Source: Sutcliffiella horikoshii
GTDB taxonomy: Bacteria; Bacillota; Bacilli; Bacillales; Bacillaceae_I
Assembly (NCBI RefSeq): GCF_008180725.1
Contig: NZ_VTEV01000003.1
Span: 1,883 to 65,882, forward strand
Direction: 5' to 3'
Length of the DNA stretch: 64,000 bases
Shown here: in pieces, positions 32,351-40,556 of the stretch
Position numbering within the stretch: position 1 is the stretch's first letter
Layout: each line of letters opens with the position of its first letter
The notes under the pieces: generated by a model
What the model was told of the DNA's origin: nothing
Seen by the model: only the letters and a program-made list of their open reading frames with translations
Databases searched by the model: none
Translations under genes and position numbers: made by a program

Positions 32351-32373
32351 AAGGGTGTTCAGTGAACACCCTT
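32351..32373 (-). terminator. Palindromic terminator between dppE and ykfA
   Basis: AAGGGTGTTCA and TGAACACCCTT, 11-base arms with one base between, followed by TTCATTG on the minus strand. Likely weak or bidirectional; the T-run is short. Confidence 0.5.
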
Positions 32374-32400
32374 CTCCTTTAAAACTTGGGTTCCGTTAAA

Positions 32401-32535
32401 CACCGCTGTTGATTTACGCACTAGGGTTCGCTTTCCTAGGGGCGTTTGGGGAGCCTCCTCGGAAAAGCGCCTGCGGGGTCTCCCCTAAACGCTATCTCCC
32501 TAAGGAGTCTTCGCCTATTGCTCCAATCAACAGCT
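32401..32535. repeat. Dispersed Bacillaceae palindromic repeat, copy A
   Basis: Starts CGCTGTTGATTTACGC and ends CCAATCAACAGC, with internal GAGCCTCCTCG ... CTGCGGGGTCTC. The ends are a 10-base inverted repeat (GCTGTTGATT/AATCAACAGC). Occupies the gap between dppE and ykfA. Confidence 0.85.
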
Positions 32536-32589
32536 AGGTTGCTGCAAAAATCAACAGTTTGCTTTAACAGAGCCAAAACTTATAACCTT

Positions 32590-34221
32590 TTATTCTTTAT
32601 CTGCCCATTTCAGTTCGATGTATCCAACAGGATGGCGAACGATTCCTTTTACCGCTTCGTTTTGAAGATAAACATGGTTATAGAAATACAATGGGATGAT
32701 TGGCATCTCTTCAAATAGAACCTTTTCCGCTTCATACATGTACTCAAATCGCTTTGCTTCGTCAGCCTCGTTAAGGGCTTTTTGGATCAGTTCATCATAC
32801 TTGGAATTGGCCCAGCCCGTACGGTTCATAGAATGACCAGTCTGGAAATTCTCCAAGAAGTTGATTGGGTCCGCATAGTCAGCCAAGAAAGAGCTTCGGG
32901 AGAATTGGAATTCTAAGTTTTTTTGCGCATCAAGGAATACATTCCATTCCATGTTTGCCAGTTTCACATCTACTCCCAGATTGTCTTTGAACATTTGTTG
33001 AAGTGTTTCAGCAATACGCTTATGCTCATCACTTGTGTTATAAGTCAACGTTACTTCTGGTAATGTTTCATACCCTTCTTCTTCCATTCCTTTTTTCAGT
33101 AACGCTTTTGCTTCTTCCGCATTAAACGTCACAAGGTCTCCGTTTGTCTCGCGGAAATCATTTCCTGATGGATCATTAAAGCCCTTAGCAACAAATCCTT
33201 TAGCTGGCTCTTCTTCTCTTTTTGTAATGTAGTCCACAACATCTTGTTGGTTAACTGCCATCGCAAATGCTTTACGGATGTTCGCGTTTTGGAAAGGTTC
33301 CTGTTCTACACCGAAACGGAAGAAGTAAGTTCCTGCTTGCTCCCCGACATTAACTTTTCCTTCTTTAAATAACTGCTCACTCACATCTGCAGGAACTCCT
33401 GAAGTATCCAGGTCCCCTGTTTGGTACATTTGGTATTCGGTGTTGGTATCATTAACCATTGCCCAGTGAACTTTATCAAGCTTCACTGCGTCAGCATCCC
33501 AATATTGTTCATTTTTAGCCATTACAAAGTGGCTTTCATGCTCCCACTCTGCAAGGTTGAACGGACCATTTCCTACAAAAGAATCCGCTTCTGCAAACCA
33601 CTCTGGATTTTCTGTAGCCACCTTCTCATTGATTGGGAAGAAGGCTGGATTTGTAATAACACTTAAGAAATATGTTTGTGGAGCTACAAGTGTAACTTCT
33701 AATGTTTTCTCGTCAACTGCTTTTACCTTCACATCGTCAGCAGAGCCTTCGCCGTTGTTATACGCTTCTCCACCTTCAATGAAGTAACCCAGGAAGGCAG
33801 CAGGAGATGCTGTGTCAGGGTTTAAAAGACGCTTCCAGGCAAATTCGAAGTCTCCTGCAGTTACATCGTCCCCATTAGACCATTTTGCGTTGTCACGGAT
33901 ATAGAACGTGTAAGTTTTTCCATCTTCGGAGACATCCCATTTTTCTGCTGTAGCTTCTTGCGGAAGATGCTCGTCATTTAGGCGAGTCAGTCCCTCCATC
34001 AAGTTGTTTAGTGCGTTCCAGGAATAAGAGTCAAAGCCGATTGGCGGGTCCAATGATGTTGGCTCAGATCCGTTGTTCAAACGTAGAACCTTTTCTCCTG
34101 ATGTGCTGTCGTTGTTGTTAGTGTCTTCGCTCGTGTCGGTTCCTGCGTTGTTGGTTGCTGTACATGCAGCTAAGATGAACACAAGCATCGCGGTCATTAA
34201 TAATGCCATTACCTTTTTCAT
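32590..34221 (-). CDS. dppE: Dipeptide/oligopeptide-binding lipoprotein (DppE)
   Basis: 543 aa, SBP_bac_5 family. The N-terminus is a lipoprotein signal with lipobox LAAC (Cys 20), followed by an acidic linker of Asn, Asp and Ser. Then VLRLNNGSEPTSLDP, WNALNNLMEGLTRLND and DNAKWSNGDDVTAGDFEFAW, and the ligand-binding C-terminal lobe (EYMYEAEKVLFEEMPIIPLY). It captures di/tripeptides at the membrane surface for DppBC. Last gene of the dpp part. Confidence 0.92.
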   Translation of the reverse strand: MKKVMALLMTAMLVFILAACTATNNAGTDTSEDTNNNDSTSGEKVLRLNNGSEPTSLDPPIGFDSYSWNALNNLMEGLTRLNDEHLPQEATAEKWDVSEDGKTYTFYIRDNAKWSNGDDVTAGDFEFAWKRLLNPDTASPAAFLGYFIEGGEAYNNGEGSADDVKVKAVDEKTLEVTLVAPQTYFLSVITNPAFFPINEKVATENPEWFAEADSFVGNGPFNLAEWEHESHFVMAKNEQYWDADAVKLDKVHWAMVNDTNTEYQMYQTGDLDTSGVPADVSEQLFKEGKVNVGEQAGTYFFRFGVEQEPFQNANIRKAFAMAVNQQDVVDYITKREEEPAKGFVAKGFNDPSGNDFRETNGDLVTFNAEEAKALLKKGMEEEGYETLPEVTLTYNTSDEHKRIAETLQQMFKDNLGVDVKLANMEWNVFLDAQKNLEFQFSRSSFLADYADPINFLENFQTGHSMNRTGWANSKYDELIQKALNEADEAKRFEYMYEAEKVLFEEMPIIPLYFYNHVYLQNEAVKGIVRHPVGYIELKWADKE

Positions 34222-34258
34222 GTGTTACTCCCCCTCTTGATACTTAAATGTGTAAGAC

Positions 34259-34311
34259 GTCGCTGTTGATTTCCGCTGAGCTTTGTTTTCCAATCAACAG
34301 CTATAAAACTC
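34259..34311. repeat. Dispersed repeat, decayed copy F
   Basis: A short remnant between dppE and dppD: GCTGTTGATTTCCG at one end and CCAATCAACAGC at the other, with most of the centre lost. Confidence 0.6.
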
Positions 34312-34327
34312 TATTTCACTATAAGTC

Positions 34328-35338
34328 TTACCTTATAGTAGAAATCACTGTTTTTACTGGTTTAGGAGCTCTTGGGTCCTGTAGCCAGCAATCTACATGA
34401 TGTTCCTCGGACAAGGTTGTCTTCATCGGATATACGCGCTCACATACCTCCATCGCATGCTCGCATCTTGCTGCAAATGCACAGCCTGTTGGTGGTGAAA
34501 ATAAATCCGGTGGAGACCCTACAATAGGCACCAGTTCTTCATCTTCTAAATCGAGCCGAGGAACGGAGTTTAATAGACCTTTCGTATACGGATGCTCTCC
34601 TCTGTAGAAGATCTCTCTCCTATTTCCAGACTCCACAATCTTCCCTGCATACATGACAGCCACACGGTCTGCCACTTGTGCTACCACACCGAGGTCATGA
34701 GTGATAATGATGATGGAGACACCTGTTTTCTTTTGGATATCTTTGAATAAGTTAAGAATTTGAGCTTGGATTGTCACATCTAGTGCTGTTGTTGGCTCAT
34801 CTGCAATCAATACTTCTGGTTGACAGACGAGGGACATTGCTATGACAATACGTTGCCTCATTCCTCCACTGAACTGATGAGGATATTGTTTCAGGCGCTC
34901 TGCCGGACTAGGGATGCCGACTAATTTGAGCATGTCCACCGCCTGTTTCTTCGCTTCTGCTTTGGATACCTTTTTATGTTGTATGATCCCTTCCATAATT
35001 TGATCCCCTACCGTCAGGGTAGGATTCAAAGCTGTCATTGGATCTTGGAAAATCATGGAGATATCCGCTCCACGAATTTTTCTCATTTCCGGTTCGGACA
35101 CTTTCGTTAAGTCTTTTCCTTTAAAAAGAATGGAACCTTCCGTAATGCGGCCCGGTGGTTCTGGAATTAAACGCATAATACTTTGAGACGTTACACTTTT
35201 CCCACAGCCTGACTCTCCTACGATGGCCAGCGTCTCCCCTTTATGCAGGTCAAAGGTTACCCCACGGACCGCCTTCACTTCACCACCGTATGTTGTAAAG
35301 GAAACATGTAAGTCTTTTACTTGAAGTACTTTTTCCAT
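34328..35338 (-). CDS. dppD: Dipeptide ABC transporter ATPase DppD
   Basis: 336 aa. Walker [19 protein letters not shown]-loop FQDPMTALNP, signature FSGGMRQRIVIAMSLVCQP, Walker B LIADEPTTALD, and the D-loop and H-loop ITHDLGVVAQ. A CAFAARCEHAMEVC-type oligopeptide C-terminal domain follows. Pairs with DppBC. The start is ATG at 35338, eight bases after dppC ends. Confidence 0.93.
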   Translation of the reverse strand: MEKVLQVKDLHVSFTTYGGEVKAVRGVTFDLHKGETLAIVGESGCGKSVTSQSIMRLIPEPPGRITEGSILFKGKDLTKVSEPEMRKIRGADISMIFQDPMTALNPTLTVGDQIMEGIIQHKKVSKAEAKKQAVDMLKLVGIPSPAERLKQYPHQFSGGMRQRIVIAMSLVCQPEVLIADEPTTALDVTIQAQILNLFKDIQKKTGVSIIIITHDLGVVAQVADRVAVMYAGKIVESGNRREIFYRGEHPYTKGLLNSVPRLDLEDEELVPIVGSPPDLFSPPTGCAFAARCEHAMEVCERVYPMKTTLSEEHHVDCWLQDPRAPKPVKTVISTIR

Positions 35339-35346
35339 GATGTCAC

Positions 35347-36297
35347 TTACCTCCTCAGCTTTGGATCTAGTGCGTCTTGTAATCCGTCTCCAAGCACGTT
35401 AAACGCAAACATGGTCATGGAGATGAAGAATGCCGGGAAGAACAGGCGCCACCAATGTCCTGAAATGATTGTTGGCAGTCCATCATTTGCCATTACACCC
35501 CAGCTCGCATAAGGTGCACTCACACCTAATCCAAGAAAGCTCAAAAATGCTTCGGCGAAAATAGCTGCCGGTACGGTCAATGTCATTTGAACAATGATTG
35601 GTCCCATCGTATTCGGAAGAAGGTTCTTTCTAATAATTCGAGACGTCTTCGTTCCAAATGTTTTAGATGCTAGCACAAACTCATAATTCTTAATTTGTAA
35701 TACCTGCCCCCTGACAATCCTCGCCATCCCAACCCAACCTGTCACAGTTAGAGCAATGATGATAGTCAGTAATCCCGGGCCCATCACAACCATAAGTAAA
35801 ATGACAACTAATAGATAAGGAAGTCCATAGAGCACTTCCACCACACGCATCATGGCGTTATCTGTCTTGCCGCCTTTGTAGCCTGCAATTCCCCCATAAA
35901 CTACTCCGATAATAAAATCAATCAGCGCGGCCATCAAACCAACAAACAAGGAAATTCTCGCACCATACCAGGTACGAGTGAAAACATCTCTTCCAAGTTC
36001 ATCTGTACCAAAAAGATGGGTAGAGGATGGTGGCTGATTCTGATTAGGCAGATTTGTTTCTGTCACACTGTAAGGAGAAAATATCGGACCAAAGATGGCC
36101 ATGATAGTCAAGAATACGAGAAAAACCAACCCTGCCATCGCCAGTTTATTTTTCAAAAGCCTTCGCCAAGCGTCTTGCCAATAAGAAAGACTTGGCCGGA
36201 CAACAGCCTCTGCTTCTCCCTTATTTTTATCCACAGGTTTAAACCATTCATCCGGCACTCTGTTTTCTTGATTTTCTTGAAGTTTACGCTGCGCCAT
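35347..36297 (-). CDS. dppC: Dipeptide ABC transporter permease DppC
   Basis: 316 aa. N-terminal cytosolic stretch of about 40 residues, then six membrane segments. The N-terminal half has the OppC-family FGTDELGRDVFTRTWYGARI, and the EAA-type loop is VLASKTFGTKTSRIIRKNLLP NTMGPIIVQ. Second permease subunit. Starts one base after dppB ends, tight coupling. Confidence 0.93.
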   Translation of the reverse strand: MAQRKLQENQENRVPDEWFKPVDKNKGEAEAVVRPSLSYWQDAWRRLLKNKLAMAGLVFLVFLTIMAIFGPIFSPYSVTETNLPNQNQPPSSTHLFGTDELGRDVFTRTWYGARISLFVGLMAALIDFIIGVVYGGIAGYKGGKTDNAMMRVVEVLYGLPYLLVVILLMVVMGPGLLTIIIALTVTGWVGMARIVRGQVLQIKNYEFVLASKTFGTKTSRIIRKNLLPNTMGPIIVQMTLTVPAAIFAEAFLSFLGLGVSAPYASWGVMANDGLPTIISGHWWRLFFPAFFISMTMFAFNVLGDGLQDALDPKLRR

Positions 36298-36298
36298 A

Positions 36299-37231
36299 TT
36301 AGTTCCCCTCCTTTTTATGAAGCTTAATACGAGGGTCTAATATCCCGTAAGCTATATCTACAAGAAAAAGCATGATGATTAAAAAAGCACTATAAAAAAC
36401 AGTCGTTCCCATAATGACTGGATAGTCACGGGAGTTAATGCTTTCTACGAAATATTTCCCCATGCCGGGAATGGCAAAGATCTTCTCAATAACAAATGTT
36501 CCAGTCAAAATTCCTGCAGCAAGAGTTCCCAAGATTGTGACAACTGGAAGCAGAGCATTTCGAAGCGCGTGCTTAAACACAATTTTTGCAGGGGATAACC
36601 CTTTTGCCTTCGCTGTTCGTATGTAGTCCTGTGTCAACACTTCCATCATGCTTGCTCTAGTCAATCTTGCGATGATTGCCATCGGACCGGTTGCAAGAGC
36701 TAATGTCGGCAGTATCATATGCTTCCAGCTCGTCCAAGTGGCAGGCGGAAGCAAGCCCCAAGTAACTGCAACCTGCTGTATGAGCAAAGTAGCAAGGACA
36801 AAATTGGGGATAGATATCCCGAACACCGCAAAGGTCATTGCCATGTAGTCAATGACACCATTGCGTTTTAGAGCAGCAATCACTCCCAGGAAAATACCTG
36901 AAATAACGGCAATGGTTAACGTAATCATTCCAAGCTCAAACGAAATTGGAAATCCTCGGCCCAACATGTCATTTACTGTTTGGGACGGTTGTTTAATCGA
37001 CGGGCCGAAGTCTAATGTCACTAGAGTCTTTAAATACATCACATATTGCACCGGTATCGGTTTGTCTAAGTGATAGTGTGCTTCTAAGTTGCGTTGAACC
37101 ACATCGCTTGTAGAGCGCTCTTCATTGAGTGGCGAACCCGGAATGGCATGCATCAAGAAGAATGTCAACGTGATAATGACCCATAAAGTTATGAGCATTG
37201 CTAGTAATCGTTTTGTTATAAAAGTTCCCAT
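36299..37231 (-). CDS. dppB: Dipeptide ABC transporter permease DppB
   Basis: About 310 aa; an ATG at 37231 with GTGGGAGA ahead is preferred to a GTG at 37243. Six membrane segments with FITKRLLAMLITLWVIITLT first, the AMPLN-like PGSPLNEERST loop, and the EAA loop YIRTAKAKGLSPAKIVFKHAL. OppB/DppB family. Together with DppC it forms the pore. Confidence 0.92.
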   Translation of the reverse strand: MGTFITKRLLAMLITLWVIITLTFFLMHAIPGSPLNEERSTSDVVQRNLEAHYHLDKPIPVQYVMYLKTLVTLDFGPSIKQPSQTVNDMLGRGFPISFELGMITLTIAVISGIFLGVIAALKRNGVIDYMAMTFAVFGISIPNFVLATLLIQQVAVTWGLLPPATWTSWKHMILPTLALATGPMAIIARLTRASMMEVLTQDYIRTAKAKGLSPAKIVFKHALRNALLPVVTILGTLAAGILTGTFVIEKIFAIPGMGKYFVESINSRDYPVIMGTTVFYSAFLIIMLFLVDIAYGILDPRIKLHKKEGN

Positions 37232-37283
37232 TCTCCCACTCACACTTTCTATACTAAAGGGTTTTTATGTAATTAAGAATTCA

Positions 37284-38108
37284 TCAACAGAATGTTGTTC
37301 GCATAGCCAATTCTGTCATCACAAGCATAGCCTGATAAGCTTCTTTTATATCTTTCGCCTGAAATTTGACAATTGTTGTCCCAGGCTCTATTTCGGTTCC
37401 AGGCATTAGGTTTGCCCATTCCGCTTGTCCGTAGTTGGCAAATTCAATACGTAACGTTGGATGATCAGGCGGTACCAAAGGCTTTATATTATGTATGTCA
37501 TCCAATGCTTTAGATGTTCGCTCTTTAATTAGCGCTTGTGCTTTAATGGGAGTCAGTGATTTAGCAGCAGAACGTGAAGCCGCTTCCTTGACAACTGCAC
37601 AATGTATACCAGGGATGAGGCTTTCTGCTTCAAAGGCTGTTTGGTCATCCCCTGCCACCATGATGACTGGTACACCATAATAACCAGCTACATAGGCATT
37701 AAAGCCCAATTCGCCAACTTGCACGTCATTTATGTACATATTCCTTACACCAAAAATCATGGAGTGTGTCATGACGCCTTTCATCGAAGCTCTTGCATGA
37801 TATCCTACAAAAATGGCAGCATCAAAGCTATCATCCAATCCTTGAACCATAGAAAGAGGTTTCACATCTCCTGTAATCAATTTGGTTTCAGGGTGAAGAT
37901 CCTCAATCAGTATGTTATTCATTTTTGAATGACTGTCATTGACGACAACTTCTTTAAAACCTTTTTGAAAAGCTGTAGTCACGACCGCATTTGCTTCCTG
38001 GGTCATTATTTTACGACCACGTTCATAGTTATGCAGCCTAGAATCGACATGGGTATGATCTACCAAACCACTAATTCCTTCCATATCAACCGATATATAT
38101 AAATTCAT
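37284..38108 (-). CDS. dppA: D-aminopeptidase DppA
   Basis: 274 aa from the ATG at 38108 with AAAGGAGGG upstream. DppA family metal-dependent D-amino-peptidase: MNLYISVDMEGISGLVDHTH (the Asp-Glu metal ligands), EVVVNDSHSKMNNI, FVGYHARASMKGVMTHSM and HCAVVKEA. It releases D-Ala and other D-residues from imported peptides in the cytosol and forms a decamer in B. subtilis. First gene of the operon; promoter and CodY-like site upstream. Confidence 0.92.
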   Translation of the reverse strand: MNLYISVDMEGISGLVDHTHVDSRLHNYERGRKIMTQEANAVVTTAFQKGFKEVVVNDSHSKMNNILIEDLHPETKLITGDVKPLSMVQGLDDSFDAAIFVGYHARASMKGVMTHSMIFGVRNMYINDVQVGELGFNAYVAGYYGVPVIMVAGDDQTAFEAESLIPGIHCAVVKEAASRSAAKSLTPIKAQALIKERTSKALDDIHNIKPLVPPDHPTLRIEFANYGQAEWANLMPGTEIEPGTTIVKFQAKDIKEAYQAMLVMTELAMRTTFC

Positions 38109-38131
38109 CCAATTCCCTCCTTTCATGTTAC

Positions 38132-38172
38132 AATTTTCTTAATATTATAACAGTATTATGTTTATGATTCAA
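38132..38172 (-). promoter_or_regulatory. dppA promoter with CodY-box-like site
   Basis: On the minus strand: TTGAAT (-35, 38172-38167), 17 bases, TATAAT (-10, 38149-38144). A CodY-like box AATTTTCTTAATATT (38132-38146, 14 of 15 positions of AATTTTCWGAATATT) overlaps the -10 and the start area. Repression in rich medium is known for B. subtilis dpp. A weaker 11/15 match (ATTATTCAGACTTTT) lies further upstream near 38197. Confidence 0.75.
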
Positions 38173-38363
38173 TCAAACTAGAAAAATATGAGTCTAATTA
38201 TTCAGACTTTTTATTCAAATGTACTAAAACCTTATTAAAGCAAGGAATGTACATGAAACAAATGACACGTGTTATACAGGTTTTTGTATGAGTATGATAG
38301 TAATCTCTATATAAAAATGTATTTCAATAAAACTTTTTAGTATATTTTGGTATTTTGTTTCAT

Positions 38364-38403
38364 AAAAAAGATCCAGACTGGAGTATTTCTCCTTGTCTGG
38401 ATC
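38364..38403 (-). terminator. Terminator after the PfpI-type gene
   Basis: GATCCAGAC and GTCTGGATC arms with TTTTTT on the minus strand. About 10 bases after the stop at 38413. Confidence 0.85.
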
Positions 38404-38412
38404 CTTCCATTC

Positions 38413-38931
38413 TTATTTATTTAGAAGCTTCAACGATTCTCTAATAAATGCAGGAATGTCATCTGGTGTTCTACTAGAAACCAACTGATCATGACATACG
38501 ACCACTTCTTTGTCATGGAAATGAGCACCTGCGTTTTGCAGATCAATTTTAATTGAAGTGTATCCCGTGATATCTCTTCCTTTAAGGGCTTCTGCCGTAA
38601 TTAGTAATTGAGGACCATGGCAGATAGCAAAAACTGGCTTTTGGTCATCCATGAATGCTTTCGTAAAGGTAACAAAGCGGTCATCCGCCCTTAAAATGTC
38701 AGGTGAGAATCCTCCCGGGATGAACAGGGCATCGAAATCCTCAGGAGTTACATCATCTATTCCTGCATCAGTCGTGACCTCCACTCCATCCGTTTTTCCT
38801 TTAACCGTTTCTCCCTTGGATTTCTCAATAACTGTCAGCTTGTGACCAGCCTCTTCAAAAGCTTTGGCAGGTTCTGTGTACTCTGAATCTTCAAATTCAT
38901 TGGTTAGTAGTACTGCGATTTTCTTAATCAT
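38413..38931 (-). CDS. DJ-1/PfpI family stress protein (YraA/YfkM-type)
   Basis: 172 aa. DJ-1/PfpI fold: KKIAVLLTNEFEDSEYTEP at the start, LFIPGGFSPDILRADDRF, FAICHGPQLLITAEALKGR with the reactive Cys and neighbouring His, then VVCHDQLVSSRTPDDIPAF. Members act as deglycases or as oxidative-stress chaperones. Single gene with its own terminator, probably induced by aldehyde or oxidative stress (inference). Confidence 0.85.
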   Translation of the reverse strand: MIKKIAVLLTNEFEDSEYTEPAKAFEEAGHKLTVIEKSKGETVKGKTDGVEVTTDAGIDDVTPEDFDALFIPGGFSPDILRADDRFVTFTKAFMDDQKPVFAICHGPQLLITAEALKGRDITGYTSIKIDLQNAGAHFHDKEVVVCHDQLVSSRTPDDIPAFIRESLKLLNK

Positions 38932-39041
38932 TATATAACGACTCCTTTTTGTTAGGATTGCTCTGCTGCAAGTATGGTCCGTTTTGCAATTTATTCAGAG
39001 CCACTTAGCTACATTAGATAAAGTACCCGCCAGCAATCAAA

Positions 39042-40346
39042 CTAAACGTTTCCTTGCGCATCCGGTAAGAACTGTTGAAAAATGGAGTCCTTCTGAATGG
39101 GATAAATCTCTTTTCCTGCCACATCGTTAATAATAATTTGGTTTCGCATGACTGCCAGACTTAAATTGGTAGCTGCTGTCCCATGAGAATGTTCAAGATT
39201 GGTGGACATATACATATGATTCATTCTGTTTTTCTTCCAAACTAAGCGAAACTTCTTGTCTACTTTGAATTCCTTTTCACTTTCCCATTGGATTTCCTCT
39301 TTATTATTCCAAATCCACTTAGGGATGTGAGGTTTGTAACCAGTTGCAAGTACCACTTTATCTGCTTGCACCGTAAATTCCTTCTCCTTCTCCCATTGGT
39401 GACAGGAGAGGATTAAGGAATTGTTTTCTTCTTTAATGGCATTTACTTCTGTTAAGGGCTGTATGGTAATCTTTTTATCCCGCCCTTCCACTGAACGGTT
39501 GTAAAGAAGGTCATAGATATTAATTAATGTTTCTTTGTCCACCCCGTTGCGGACCGTATCCAATCTTTCCAGTGCTTCCTTTCGCTTTTCATAAGGAAGA
39601 GAATGAAAGTATTGAACATAGTCTGGCGAGAATACCTCCTGTCCAAGCTTTGCACTCTCTAGTTGAGCAAAGTTGGAAGATCGAGTGTACCATGTTAGAG
39701 AGTAGTTATGGTGCTTTTGATCTTCAAGCAGTTCGTAAAAAACCTCAGCAGCACTCTGCCCGGATCCAACTATAATAAAGGATGAGGAACCTTTAATATC
39801 ATTAGCTGCTTGTAAGTAATCACTTGTATGAACCAGATGTTCACTTTCTTCCATATTGTCTGGAATGAAAGGGACACTACCTGTCCCAACTACAACATGC
39901 CTTGCAAGATAGGTTTCGATTTCACTTGTATTTACCTTTTTCACCTCAACCTCATAAACATCCCCGTTAAAAGATACTGCCACTACCTCCGTATGAAATT
40001 GGCAGTTTTGAAGTTGCTCTGAGACCCATTTTGCATAAAGGTTATATTCTCTTCTAGGAATATCAAACCTACGATAAAAGAAAAATTGAAATAGCCTGTT
40101 CTGGTTATGTACATAATTAAGGAAACTGTAAGGACTTGTCGGATCTGCAAAAGTAACCAAGTCTGCAATAAATGGAACTTGCAAATCGGACTGCTCAATA
40201 AGCATACCTGGATGCCAATTGAAACATTCTTCTTTATCAAAAAAGATGGTTGTAAGATCAGGCTGCTTCTCTATTAATGCCGCCAAACCAAGATTAAAAG
40301 GGCCTATCCCTATTCCTATTAAGTCATATATTCTGTTCATTGACAT
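39042..40346 (-). CDS. L-lysine N6-hydroxylase-like monooxygenase (orphan)
   Basis: 434 aa, IucD/SidA/PvdA family: FAD motif IGIGIGPFNLGLAALIEKQP, the substrate region WHPGMLIEQSDLQVPFIADL, the NADPH motif IIVGSGQSAAEVFYELLED, and VVLATGYKPHIP. Makes N6-hydroxylysine for hydroxamate siderophores. No siderophore synthetase or transporter lies nearby, so the rest of the pathway is elsewhere or the gene has a different substrate. Start ATG 40346, GGGGGAG upstream. A Fur box is not clear. Confidence 0.85.
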   Translation of the reverse strand: MSMNRIYDLIGIGIGPFNLGLAALIEKQPDLTTIFFDKEECFNWHPGMLIEQSDLQVPFIADLVTFADPTSPYSFLNYVHNQNRLFQFFFYRRFDIPRREYNLYAKWVSEQLQNCQFHTEVVAVSFNGDVYEVEVKKVNTSEIETYLARHVVVGTGSVPFIPDNMEESEHLVHTSDYLQAANDIKGSSSFIIVGSGQSAAEVFYELLEDQKHHNYSLTWYTRSSNFAQLESAKLGQEVFSPDYVQYFHSLPYEKRKEALERLDTVRNGVDKETLINIYDLLYNRSVEGRDKKITIQPLTEVNAIKEENNSLILSCHQWEKEKEFTVQADKVVLATGYKPHIPKWIWNNKEEIQWESEKEFKVDKKFRLVWKKNRMNHMYMSTNLEHSHGTAATNLSLAVMRNQIIINDVAGKEIYPIQKDSIFQQFLPDAQGNV

Positions 40347-40420
40347 CAGACTCCCCCATTTTAACTAGACTGTCTTATTTATACCCTGTATTCAGAAAAA
40401 TACTTCCTTTACATATTGCC

Positions 40421-40455
40421 AAAAGAAAAAAGGGACAGAGACTTAGTCTCTGTCC
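40421..40455 (-). terminator. Terminator after the histidine kinase
   Basis: GGACAGAGAC, loop TAA, GTCTCTGTCC, then CTTTTTTCTTTT on the minus strand. A perfect ten-base stem. Confidence 0.85.
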
Positions 40456-40556
40456 AAAATCCCGTGTACGAAAGGAGAAGGAAGCTGCACACGATATATT
40501 TTATGCATAAATCTATGAACTGCTTGGTCATCTATCTCTTATCAAACGCACATTTT

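Noticed and set aside
32401-32535. A riboswitch or transcription attenuator for ykfA
   Set aside because: The same sequence recurs elsewhere in both orientations and between unrelated genes, so it is a dispersed repeat.
38200-38365. A gene in the dppA-PfpI gap
   Set aside because: AT-rich with no frame of useful length; only promoter and terminator elements were found.
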